DNA of 13,087 nucleotides from NCBI GenBank assembly GCA_036520135.1, contig DATDKF010000295.1, positions 1 to 13,087 of the forward strand, read 5' to 3'. Shown here piece by piece: positions 5,308 to 11,613 of this stretch (its first letter is position 1; every line of letters begins with the position of its first letter). The position numbers and the translations under genes are program-made. A model generated the notes under the pieces. The model searched no databases and was not told the DNA's origin. It saw only the letters and a list, made by a program, of their open reading frames with translations. Source of the DNA: DASSUW01 sp036520135 (GTDB lineage Bacteria > Actinomycetota > Thermoleophilia > Solirubrobacterales > Solirubrobacteraceae).

Positions 5308-6384
5308 CTATGGCGTCAGCAGGTCCGCGCACTTGGCGATCTTGCTGTTGTCGCCGTTGGCGTCCTGGATGCACTTCGAGTACTTCTCGAGGTTCTGCGC
5401 GTTGTCGCCGCCCGAGCCCGATCCGCTGCCCGAGCTGGAGCCGCCGCCAATCGCGCCGAGGCCGCCGAGTCCGAGGCCGTTGAGCTTGCCCAGGAGCTGG
5501 TTGAACGGCTTCGTGTTCTCCGGCGCATTGATGTCCTGGCTCTCGTTGACGTCGAGCAGCTGGAAGTCGAGGTTGATGTTCGCCGACTCGGTCGAGCCCG
5601 AGCTGTTCGGCGTCTCGAGCTTCATCGCGACGACCATGCGCCGCAGGATCTTGTCGTCCTTGCCGGTGTAGATCTCGACGCTGAGGTCCTTCACCGCGTC
5701 CTGCGCCTGCTTCTTGTCGGCCTCGGACAGCTGCTCGGGCAGGCTCTGCGCCTGCGAACCGCCGAGCGTGCGGATCTTCTGCAGCGCCGTGTTGACGTCG
5801 TCGAGCAGCTTCGGCAGGTCGACGTCGCCGGTGATCTTGATCGTGTCGGTATCGCCGACCTTGGCCTCGCCCTCGTTCTTGGCGTTGGTCAGCCACCTGC
5901 GCGGGTCGATCCCCAGCGAGCCCAGCGACTGGTTGCCGTTCTTGTCCTGCGCCTGCTTGGCCGACTCCTCGTAACCAGTCTTGAACTGCTGGAAGACCGG
6001 GCCGGCGACCTCGTAGTCGGTGCCGCCGTAGCTCACGAACCCCTGGCCGCCGGTCGAAGTCACGCCGGCCTGGAAGTTCTGGCCGCCGCCCTCGAGCGAG
6101 GCGTCGATGTCGAGCTTCGGGAGCTTGTTCGCGCCCTGAGTCTCGAACGGGCCGCTCACCTTGATCGCGAACGTGCCGCCCTGCCCGGCGTCGACATTGA
6201 TCGCGAGGTCGAGCTTGCCGGACTTGATCTCCTTGCCGCCGGAGAACGTGTCCTCGAGCAGCTGGTTGACGTCGGTGCTCGAATCGGCCGCGTTGTCGTC
6301 ATCGCCGCCGCCGCAACCGGCGAGCAGGCCGAGGGCGAGCGCGGCAGTGAGCAGGAGGACGAGCGGACGTAGGCGCATGAGCAT
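5308..6384 (-). CDS. Secreted lipoprotein, LppX/LolA-like, with a two-cysteine C-terminal tail
   Basis: A 358-residue predicted lipoprotein. The N-terminus is a type II signal peptide (MRLRPLVLLLTAALALGLLA) with lipobox LAGC followed by GGGDDDN, so it should be lipid-anchored on the outer face of the membrane. The body has alternating beta-strand-like segments (GKLDLAINVDAGQGGTFAIK, LPKLDIDASLEGGGQNFQAG, GQGFVSYGGTDYEVAG) as in LppX/LprG/LolA-type hydrophobic-ligand folds. A Gly/Ser linker (SSSGSGSGSGG) leads to a small helical tail with two cysteines, KYSKCIQDANGDNSKIAKCA, probably disulphide-bonded. Start: ATG at 6384 or, two codons later, 6378; neither has a Shine-Dalgarno, and a longer start would bury the signal peptide. 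First gene of the operon with the antiporter and the TerC-family protein. Function is unknown; the fold is inferred from pattern only. Confidence 0.8.
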   Translation of the reverse strand: MLMRLRPLVLLLTAALALGLLAGCGGGDDDNAADSSTDVNQLLEDTFSGGKEIKSGKLDLAINVDAGQGGTFAIKVSGPFETQGANKLPKLDIDASLEGGGQNFQAGVTSTGGQGFVSYGGTDYEVAGPVFQQFKTGYEESAKQAQDKNGNQSLGSLGIDPRRWLTNAKNEGEAKVGDTDTIKITGDVDLPKLLDDVNTALQKIRTLGGSQAQSLPEQLSEADKKQAQDAVKDLSVEIYTGKDDKILRRMVVAMKLETPNSSGSTESANINLDFQLLDVNESQDINAPENTKPFNQLLGKLNGLGLGGLGAIGGGSSSGSGSGSGGDNAQNLEKYSKCIQDANGDNSKIAKCADLLTP

Positions 6385-6420
6385 GAGATTGCAGCGCACG
6401 TCACGCCGCAACTTCGAGCC

Positions 6421-6426
6421 TAGCAT
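6421..6426 (+). promoter_or_regulatory. -10 element of the C5-epimerase-like gene
   Basis: TAGCAT ends 7 bases before the ATG at 6434, fitting a leaderless message. On the opposite strand TAGGCT (6422-6417) overlaps it and could be the -10 of the divergent lipoprotein operon. No clear -35 is present for either. Confidence 0.4.
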
Positions 6427-6433
6427 CGGGGTC

Positions 6434-7918
6434 ATGGGAGTCATGCGTTTCGCCTGTTGTCTTTTCGTGGTGATGTTGTGCACGCTCGGCGCCGCGGCGC
6501 CGGCGTCCGCCGACGACGTGCTGGTGCTGGGCAAGGACGGGAAGGTGCGTACGCGCGACGACCGCGCGCTCGGCGCCACGTCAATGAAGACCCCGCCGCG
6601 GCGCGGCCACGCGGTCGCCACCACGGCCCGCCGGAGGACGAAGCGCACCGTCGCCCGCGAGCTCAAGCGCCTGCGCGACGCCGGCGCCATTACGCCCGAG
6701 GACTACACCGCGCGGCGCGCCTTCTACTTCGACGCGCGGCGCAAGGCGAAGCAGCTCGACGGCCAGGGCAAACCGGAGATGACCGCGGTGCTGAGCACGC
6801 TCGATGCGATCGCGGCGCGCAAGCAGCTCACCGCCTCGCGGATCGTGCCGCTGTGGCTTACGCTCGACCGCAACCTGCAGTGGTGGAGCACCGGAGCGTC
6901 GCTGCGCTCGGGCCAGCGGATCGAGTTCGAGGGCTCCGAGCTGGTCTGGCAGTATTACCCCGGCCAAGGGCTGCAGCTCCAGGTGCTCGGCAACTTCGGC
7001 AAGCTCAACGGCCTCTGGGGCAGCAAGAGCAACGCGCGGCTCGCCGTGATGCTCGACGAGCTGCTTCCGCTCGCCGCCGAGCGCGCCGGCGGCCTGGCGT
7101 GGGAGTACTACTTCAGCTTCGGCGGCGGGCGCCCGCCGTGGGTGTCGGGGCTCGCGCAGGGCACCGCCGTCCAGGCGCTCGCGCGCAGCGCCACCCGCCT
7201 GCACCGCGAGGCCGAGGTGCTGCCGATCGCCCAGCGCGCGCTGGCGATCTTCCGCAAGCGCACGCCGACCGGCGTCCGCGTGCCGGCCGCAAACGGCGAC
7301 CACTACGCGATCTACTCGTTCGCCCCGAGCCTGCGCGTGCTCAACGGCTTCATTCAGTCGCTGGTCGGCCTCTGGGACTACGCGCGCATCAGCAAGGACC
7401 CGCGGGGGACCGAGCTCTTCCAGAAGGCCGAGCCGGAGGCCCGCGCCGAGACCCCGCTGTACGACACCGGCGCGTGGTCGCTGTACTCGCGCGGCAGCTC
7501 CATGCACGAGTCCAGCCTCTCCTACCACGACCTGCTGCAGGGGTTCCTGGCCAACCTGTGCAAGCGGACCGGCGTCGACGTCTACTGCACGACCGCGGAC
7601 CACTTCGTCGCCTACAAGACCGTGGCGCCGATCCTCACGGTGCAGTCGAAGACGCTGCGCGGCGGGAAGTACGGCCGCGTACCGTTCGAGCTCTCGAAGA
7701 TCTCCAGCGTCACGCTGCGGATCACCCGCAACGGAAAGCTCGTGGAGTCGCGGCCGTTCGGCGCCGTCGGCTACGGCAAGCGGACGTTCGGCTGGCAGGT
7801 GCCGCGCAAGCGCGGGACCTACGACGTCGAGCTGCTGGCGACCGACCTGGCGGGCAACTCGACGTCCGACGCAACGACGGTCAGAGTTCTGAAGCCCAAG
7901 AAGCACGGGCACACCTAG
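6434..7918 (+). CDS. Secreted D-glucuronyl C5-epimerase-like protein with C-terminal beta domain
   Basis: A 494-residue exported protein. A signal peptide (FACCLFVVMLCTLGAAAPAS) should be cut after ASA (about residue 26). Residues 76-95 (ELKRLRDAGAITPEDYTARR) look like the short helical-hairpin SHOCT motif. The main domain carries the family hallmarks of the D-glucuronyl C5-epimerase C-terminal (alpha/alpha barrel) domain: YFSFGGGRPPWVSGLAQG (about 226-243), NGFIQSLVGLWDYA, then YDTGAWSLYS (343-352) and HESSLSYHDL (358-367), rich in Tyr/Trp/His as in the active site. About residues 394-490 form an Ig/FlgD-like beta domain (VTLRITRNGKLVES, GTYDVELLATDLAGNST). By family it would act on a uronic-acid polysaccharide or cell-surface glycan, but no glycosyltransferase or lyase genes are nearby. 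The ATG at 6434 is preferred from the -10 spacing; 6443 is also possible. Confidence 0.8.
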   Translation: MGVMRFACCLFVVMLCTLGAAAPASADDVLVLGKDGKVRTRDDRALGATSMKTPPRRGHAVATTARRRTKRTVARELKRLRDAGAITPEDYTARRAFYFDARRKAKQLDGQGKPEMTAVLSTLDAIAARKQLTASRIVPLWLTLDRNLQWWSTGASLRSGQRIEFEGSELVWQYYPGQGLQLQVLGNFGKLNGLWGSKSNARLAVMLDELLPLAAERAGGLAWEYYFSFGGGRPPWVSGLAQGTAVQALARSATRLHREAEVLPIAQRALAIFRKRTPTGVRVPAANGDHYAIYSFAPSLRVLNGFIQSLVGLWDYARISKDPRGTELFQKAEPEARAETPLYDTGAWSLYSRGSSMHESSLSYHDLLQGFLANLCKRTGVDVYCTTADHFVAYKTVAPILTVQSKTLRGGKYGRVPFELSKISSVTLRITRNGKLVESRPFGAVGYGKRTFGWQVPRKRGTYDVELLATDLAGNSTSDATTVRVLKPKKHGHT

Positions 7919-7963
7919 TGCCGTGATTCGGAGATTCGACGGCAGTCGGCGGCGCCGGCCCGC

Positions 7964-8046
7964 GCCTGCCGGCACCCGACATCCGGTCACGTGCCACCAG
8001 CATGCTCGCGGATGCCGTGCACCGGCAGGCACGACCCGGCATCCGC
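7964..8046. other. Structured intergenic region with competing hairpins upstream of the ArsA gene
   Basis: The 175-bp gap between the epimerase and ArsA genes holds overlapping inverted repeats. GCGGATGCC (8008-8016) pairs with GGCATCCGC (8038-8046), enclosing GTGC/GCAC (8017-8020 with 8029-8032) and a 5-base bulge. Alternatively GCCTGCCGG (7964-7972) pairs with CCGGCAGGC (8022-8030), extended to 11 of 12 pairs by the flanking CG. The two folds exclude each other. The region could be a terminator for the epimerase gene, but no T-tract follows. No known riboswitch consensus was recognised. Confidence 0.4.
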
Positions 8047-8078
8047 CGCGGAGCCGCCGAACCCCCAAATCGCGACAC

Positions 8079-8084
8079 TAGACT
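8079..8084 (+). promoter_or_regulatory. -10 element of the ArsA operon
   Basis: TAGACT lies 9 bases before the TTG start codon at 8094. The message would be leaderless or have a leader of only a few bases. A -35 is not evident. Confidence 0.4.
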
Positions 8085-8093
8085 CCCGGGGCC

Positions 8094-9263
8094 TTGCGGC
8101 CGCGGATCATCCTCTACACGGGCAAGGGCGGCGTCGGGAAGACGTCCGTCGCCGCCGCGACCGCGCGCCGTTGCGCCGCGGCCGGGGCCCGCACGCTCGT
8201 CCTCTCGACCGATCCTGCGCATTCGCTGGCCGAGTCGCTGCAGGCGCCGGTCGGCGCGGAGCCGACCGCGATCGGCGACGGCGTGTGGGCGCAGCAGGTC
8301 CAGGCGCAGGACGAGCTCGAGCGCAACTGGTCGGCAGCGCAGGAGTGGCTCGGCGGCGTGCTGGCCGAGCGCGGCGTCGAGCGGATCGCCGCCGAGGAGC
8401 TGACCGTGCCGCCGGGCGCCGACGAGCTGTTCAGCCTGCTGCAGCTCAAGCGCCACGCCGAGTCCGGCGAGTGGGACGCGATCATCGTCGACTGCGCGCC
8501 CACCGGCGAGACCCTGCGGCTGCTCTCGTTCCCGGACGCGGCGCGCTGGTGGCTGGACCGCGTACTCGGCCGCGAGAGCGCCCTGCTCACGGCGGCGCGT
8601 CCGCTGGCGCGCGCGTTCTTCGACCTCTCGCTGCCCGACGAGCGCGTGATGGAGGACATCCAGCGGCTCGTCCACAACCTGATCGCGATGCACGAGCTGC
8701 TGCGTGACGCCGAGCGGGTCACGCTCCGGCTCGTGATGACGCCCGACCGCATGGTCGTCGCCGAGGCGATGCGCACGTTCACCTACCTGAACCTGTACGG
8801 CTACCTGTGCGACGCCGTCGTGGTCAACCGGGTGTTCCCGGAGGACGTCGGCGCGTACTTCGGCGCGTGGCGCGAGGTGCAGGGGGCGCAGCTCGCCGAG
8901 GTCGAGGCCGGCTTCGCGCCCGTGCCCGTGCTGCGCGCGCCGTTCTTCGAGCAGGAGGTGCTCGGCCCGCCGATGCTCGATCGGCTGGCCGGCGCGCTGT
9001 TCGACGGCCGCGACGCCGCGGCGGTGCTGCACGACCGGCTCGCGCAGGAGCTGGCGCTCGACGGCTCGCGCGCCGAGCTGCGGCTCGACCTGCCGTTCGT
9101 GAGCAAGGGCGACGTGGCGCTGAAGAAGATCGGGCTCGAGCTGGTGGTCCGCGTCGACGGCTACAAGCGCACGATCGTGCTGCCGGGCGCGCTCGCCGGC
9201 TTCAGACCGACCTCGGCCAAGCTCGCCGAGGGCTCGCTCGTGGTGGGGTTCGAGGATGGCTGA
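8094..9263 (+). CDS. ArsA/Get3-family anion-transporting ATPase with C-terminal HSP20-like domain
   Basis: A 389-residue P-loop ATPase of the ArsA family (SIMIBI class, works as a dimer). The deviant Walker A is GKGGVGKT (10-17); the next motif is STDPAHSL (38-45, switch I region) and the switch II motif is DCAPTGET (133-140). The last 65 residues or so form an ArsA HSP20-like beta domain (ELRLDLPFVSKGDVALKKIG, then GLELVVRVDGYKRTIVLPG). Only three cysteines are present (27, 134 and one in YLCDAV), with no CxxC zinc motif of Get3 and no arsenite-type cysteine cluster, and no arsenic genes are near. Arsenic export is therefore unlikely; a role in handling a membrane or hydrophobic client is an inference. 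Start: TTG at 8094, which places the P-loop at the usual distance. Its end overlaps the next gene by 8 bases. Confidence 0.88.
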   Translation: MRPRIILYTGKGGVGKTSVAAATARRCAAAGARTLVLSTDPAHSLAESLQAPVGAEPTAIGDGVWAQQVQAQDELERNWSAAQEWLGGVLAERGVERIAAEELTVPPGADELFSLLQLKRHAESGEWDAIIVDCAPTGETLRLLSFPDAARWWLDRVLGRESALLTAARPLARAFFDLSLPDERVMEDIQRLVHNLIAMHELLRDAERVTLRLVMTPDRMVVAEAMRTFTYLNLYGYLCDAVVVNRVFPEDVGAYFGAWREVQGAQLAEVEAGFAPVPVLRAPFFEQEVLGPPMLDRLAGALFDGRDAAAVLHDRLAQELALDGSRAELRLDLPFVSKGDVALKKIGLELVVRVDGYKRTIVLPGALAGFRPTSAKLAEGSLVVGFEDG

Positions 9264-9600
9264 GCCCGATCCCGAGCGGCTGCGCGCGCAGTACGCCGAG
9301 GCCGAGCGGCTCGTGCGCGAGGCGCAGGAGGCCGCCGAGGCGGCCGCCGCCCGCGCGGTGCCGCCGCGCGGCTGGAGCGTGCCGGGCGAAGACCACTCCG
9401 CGCCGGGGTTCGACCTCGGGCAGATCACAGCGCTCGTGGAGGAGCTGCGCGGCGTGGTGCCGCCGGAGCTCGCGCGCCAGCTCGCCGAGGCGCTGCGGCA
9501 GCTGCTGCTGGCGCTGCGCGCGGTCCTCGATTGGTACATCGCGCGGCTGGAGGGCAGCGAGCCGACGTCGCGCGACGTACAGGACATCCCGGTCGAATGA
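9256..9600 (+). CDS. Small helical protein linked to the ArsA ATPase
   Basis: A 114-residue protein I do not recognise. The first 33 residues are a charged Glu/Ala/Arg helix (RLRAQYAEAERLVREAQEAA), probably coiled coil. A flexible middle follows (PPRGWSVPGEDHSAPGFDLG), then a second amphipathic helix pair (ITALVEELRGVVPPELARQL and ALRQLLLALRAVLDWYIARL), and a polar tail ending DVQDIPVE. There is no signal peptide and no true membrane helix. The ATG lies inside the end of the ATPase gene (8-base overlap, ATGGCTGA), a sign of coupled translation and of a matched amount of both proteins. The arrangement suggests a partner or adaptor of the ATPase (inference). Confidence 0.75.
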   Translation: MAEPDPERLRAQYAEAERLVREAQEAAEAAAARAVPPRGWSVPGEDHSAPGFDLGQITALVEELRGVVPPELARQLAEALRQLLLALRAVLDWYIARLEGSEPTSRDVQDIPVE

Positions 9601-9613
9601 GAGACTTGGGGCT

Positions 9614-10273
9614 GTGAGCGCCGTCGAGCGCCTGCGGGAACTGCCGCCCGAGCTGCGCAACGCGGGCATCGCCGCCGCTGCGCTCGCGGCGTCGCTGCTG
9701 CTGCCGTGGTACGAGAAGTCCTACGTGCCGAGCGGCTCGCGCGAGTTCGTCCAGAGCAATCTGTCGGCCTTCGGCGTGTTCTCGTTCGTCGAGGCGGCGG
9801 TGCTGCTGGTGGCCGCCGGCGTGCTCTTCCTCGTGTGGGCGCGGGCGAACCAGCGCGCGTTCCACCTGCCGGGCGGCGACGGCGTGGCGATCTCGATCGC
9901 CGGCGGCTGGGCGCTCCTGCTGCTCGTCTGGCGACTGTTCGACAAGCCCGACGTCAGCGATCCCGGCGCCACGGTCGGCATCCAGTGGGGGATCTTCGTG
10001 GCGCTGCTCGCGGCGGGCGCGCTGCTGGCCGCCGGCGCGCGCGTGCGCGCCGTCCACCGGCCCGAGCCGCCGAACCCGGTGGCCGAGGAGCCGGAGCCGC
10101 GGCCGCCCCGCGAGCCGCGGCCGCCGCGCCGGCGTACGGAGTCGACCGCGGTCACCGACGTGCTCGGCGAGCGGCCGGAGTGGTCGGGCGAGGCGCCCGA
10201 GCCGCCGGGGCGTGCGCGGCCGTCGCGGCCCGATCCGTCGGAAGAGCCGACCCGTGAGGATCCGCTCTTCTGA
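9614..10273 (+). CDS. Four-helix membrane protein with Pro/Arg/Glu-rich cytoplasmic tail
   Basis: A 219-residue membrane protein of unknown function. Hydrophobic segments are seen at about residues 17-33 (AGIAAAALAASLLLPWY), 52-76 (FGVFSFVEAAVLLVAAGVLF), 92-111 (GVAISIAGGWALLLLVWRLF) and 123-144 (GIQWGIFVALLAAGALLAAG). The remaining ~75 residues are a Pro/Arg/Glu-rich, probably disordered tail (PEPPNPVAEEPEPRPPREPR, later RPDPSEEPTREDPLF). Start: GTG at 9614, 13 bases after the previous stop, with GGGG very close upstream; a weak GAGACT hexamer ends 7 bases before it, so a minor internal promoter is possible. Third gene of the ArsA unit, it could be the membrane site at which the ATPase and the small helical protein act (inference from position only). 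Confidence 0.75.
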   Translation: MSAVERLRELPPELRNAGIAAAALAASLLLPWYEKSYVPSGSREFVQSNLSAFGVFSFVEAAVLLVAAGVLFLVWARANQRAFHLPGGDGVAISIAGGWALLLLVWRLFDKPDVSDPGATVGIQWGIFVALLAAGALLAAGARVRAVHRPEPPNPVAEEPEPRPPREPRPPRRRTESTAVTDVLGERPEWSGEAPEPPGRARPSRPDPSEEPTREDPLF

Positions 10274-10278
10274 CGAAC

Positions 10279-10385
10279 GTCAACTGCGGCATTTAGGGGA
10301 GGCCGGCAGGGGGTGGACTACGTTTGTCCGCCAGGAGCGGACATTCGTTAGCCACCCCCCTGCCTCCCTCAATGCCGCAGTTGAC
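10279..10385. repeat. 107-bp hairpin element with 15-bp terminal inverted repeats
   Basis: The gap between two convergent genes is almost entirely one hairpin. The outer arms GTCAACTGCGGCATT (10279-10293) and AATGCCGCAGTTGAC (10371-10385) are a perfect 15-bp pair. An imperfect G-rich/C-rich stem follows, with GCAGGGGGTGG (10306-10316) opposite CCACCCCCCTGC (10352-10363). The loop holds a second hairpin, TGTCCGC-CAGGA-GCGGACA (10325-10343). It ends one base pair before the FMN reductase stop codon and begins five bases after the membrane protein stop. It may act as a bidirectional terminator (no T-tract on either strand) or be a small non-autonomous palindromic element. No target-site duplication is visible. 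Confidence 0.7.
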
Positions 10386-10955
10386 TTAAGCGGCCCGCGC
10401 TGCCAGCCCGGCGGCGCGGATTTCCGCGGCCTCCACGAGCGCGCCCACAACCTCGGCCAGCTGCTCCTCGACCTCGGGGTCTTGGAGCGTGCCCTCGGCG
10501 TCGAAGCGCTCGTCGCCCTCGGGCACCGGCAGCTCGGCGTCGAGGACGCGGGCGCCGATCGTGGAAAGGACCTTGCGGGTCTCGGCCTGGGCCCAGACCG
10601 CGCCGAACATGCCGGTGGAGGCGCCGACCACGGCGGCAGGCTTGCCGCGCAGGACGTTGGTGGCGTGCGGGCGTGAGGCCCAGTCGAGCGCGTTCTTGAG
10701 CACGCCCGGGATCGACGCGTTGTACTCCGGTGTGGCGACGAGGACAGCGTCGGCGTCCGCGATCGCGTCGCGCAGGGCGGCGACCGCCGCGGGCGCCGGC
10801 TCGACATCGTCGTCGGCGTCGTAGGGCGGGATCGCCTTGAGCTCGTCGAACACCTCCAGCTCCGCCCCGGGGGGCAGCAGGTCAGCCGCCGCCCGGAGCA
10901 GGCCGGAGTTGAACGAGTCCCGGCGCAGGGAACCGGAGATGCCGAGGACTCGCAT
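10386..10955 (-). CDS. NADPH-dependent FMN reductase (flavodoxin-like quinone/azo reductase)
   Basis: A 189-residue cytoplasmic flavoprotein with the flavodoxin-like fold of the NADPH-dependent FMN reductase family (ChrR/YieF/azoreductase type), which reduces quinones, azo dyes, chromate or free FMN. The FMN phosphate loop is GSLRRDSFN (8-16). The isoalloxazine-contact motif is TPEYNASIPGVLKNALDW (75-92), and a third flavin-contact loop is GASTGMFG (111-118). The length is normal. The start ATG follows the yceI stop by three bases (TAACCCATG), so the two are co-transcribed and probably translationally coupled. Control should come from the divergent TetR through the operators ahead of yceI. 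Two-electron quinone reduction would fit a detoxification role; the physiological substrate is unknown. Confidence 0.88.
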   Translation of the reverse strand: MRVLGISGSLRRDSFNSGLLRAAADLLPPGAELEVFDELKAIPPYDADDDVEPAPAAVAALRDAIADADAVLVATPEYNASIPGVLKNALDWASRPHATNVLRGKPAAVVGASTGMFGAVWAQAETRKVLSTIGARVLDAELPVPEGDERFDAEGTLQDPEVEEQLAEVVGALVEAAEIRAAGLAARAA

Positions 10956-10958
10956 GGG

Positions 10959-11501
10959 TTACGCCTGAAGCAGCTCGAGGTCGACCGAGAGCGTGACGTC
11001 GTTGGCCAGCATGAAGCCGCCCTTGGGGAGCGGCGCGTTCCAGTTCAGGCCGAACTTGGTGCGGTCCACGACGGTCTCGAACTGCAGGCCGAGCTTGGTG
11101 TTGCCGAACGGATCCTCGAGCGGGCCGACGACGGAGCCCTCGGCGCTGACGCGCTCGGTGTGGCCCTTGATCGTCAGGTCGCCGGTGAGGGTCGCGGTGC
11201 CGCCGTCGATCGTCAGGTCGCTGGACTCGAAGCGGATCTCCGGGTGCTGCTCGGCGTCGAAGAACTCCGGCGACTGCAGGTGCGCCTGCAGGTTCTCGTC
11301 CTTGACGATCACGGAGCCGACGGGAACGGTGCCGACAAGCTTCGTGCTGCCGTCCTCGGCGACCGTGACCTCGGCGTTGACGCTGCCGAACCCGCCGCGG
11401 AACGTGGCAAGCATGTGCTTGACGGCGAAGCCGGCGGACGAATGGACGTCGTCGGACGCGTACGTACCGGCGGGAATGGCGGTGGTGGTTGCGGTGGTCA
11501 T
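10959..11501 (-). CDS. YceI-family lipocalin-like protein
   Basis: A 180-residue protein of the YceI family, an eight-stranded beta-barrel of lipocalin type that binds polyisoprenoid or other long amphiphilic molecules such as quinones. Typical family parts are present: GTYASDDVHSSAGFAVKHML at the start, FRGGFGSVNAEVTV, SPEFFDAEQHPEIRFESSDL, GDLTIKGHTERVSAEG and a final FGLNWNAPLPKGGFMLANDV followed by VDLEL. No signal peptide is seen, so this copy is probably cytoplasmic, unlike exported E. coli YceI. The ATG at 11501 has GGGGAGA rather far upstream (about 11 bases). The gene heads a two-gene operon with the FMN reductase; both may handle a quinone-like compound (inference). Divergent from tetR with matched operators between them. 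Confidence 0.88.
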   Translation of the reverse strand: MTTATTTAIPAGTYASDDVHSSAGFAVKHMLATFRGGFGSVNAEVTVAEDGSTKLVGTVPVGSVIVKDENLQAHLQSPEFFDAEQHPEIRFESSDLTIDGGTATLTGDLTIKGHTERVSAEGSVVGPLEDPFGNTKLGLQFETVVDRTKFGLNWNAPLPKGGFMLANDVTLSVDLELLQA

Positions 11502-11527
11502 GGTGAAGGTGTCTCCCCGATTTGATT

Positions 11528-11546
11528 CGGACCGGACTGCGGTCCG
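11528..11546. promoter_or_regulatory. TetR operator 1, in the yceI leader
   Basis: CGGACCGGACTGCGGTCCG contains the 14-bp site CGGAC-TGCG-GTCCG (11533-11546), with the same layout as operator 2, plus one extra CGGAC half-site (11528-11532). It lies between the proposed yceI -10 (11564-11569, minus strand) and the yceI ATG, so a bound repressor would block elongation or initiation. Confidence 0.65.
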
Positions 11547-11563
11547 TTTTCGTGACGAGCAGT

Positions 11564-11569
11564 ACTGTA
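11564..11569 (-). promoter_or_regulatory. Possible -10 element of the yceI operon
   Basis: On the minus strand this reads TACAGT, matching TANNNT. Transcription would start near 11557, giving a leader of about 55 bases that contains operator 1. The matching -35 position falls inside operator 2; its bases do not resemble TTGACA. Confidence 0.3.
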
Positions 11570-11579
11570 GCACAAGAAG

Positions 11580-11593
11580 CGGACCATGGTCCG
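11580..11593. promoter_or_regulatory. TetR operator 2, between divergent promoters
   Basis: CGGACCATGGTCCG is a perfect 14-bp palindrome ending 7 bases before the tetR -10 hexamer, where it covers the -35 region. It shares the CGGAC-N4-GTCCG pattern with operator 1. It is well placed for autorepression and for blocking the divergent yceI promoter. Confidence 0.7.
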
Positions 11594-11600
11594 GTTCGTC

Positions 11601-11606
11601 TATACT
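11601..11606 (+). promoter_or_regulatory. -10 element of tetR
   Basis: TATACT ends 7 bases before the GTG start at 11614, so the transcript would begin at the start codon (leaderless). Confidence 0.6.
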
Positions 11607-11613
11607 GACCCTC

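Noticed and set aside
7919..8093. tRNA, small structured RNA or riboswitch in the epimerase-ArsA gap
   Set aside because: No tRNA cloverleaf or known riboswitch consensus was recognised; only competing hairpins can be supported.
8094..9263. Arsenite-resistance ATPase
   Set aside because: No arsR, arsB, arsC or arsD nearby and no arsenite-type cysteine cluster in the protein; only the family fold is supported.
6581..9587. Long minus-strand open frames opposite the epimerase and ArsA genes
   Set aside because: They carry no domain motif and have the low-complexity composition expected of the antisense of GC-rich genes; the plus-strand proteins are firmly recognised.
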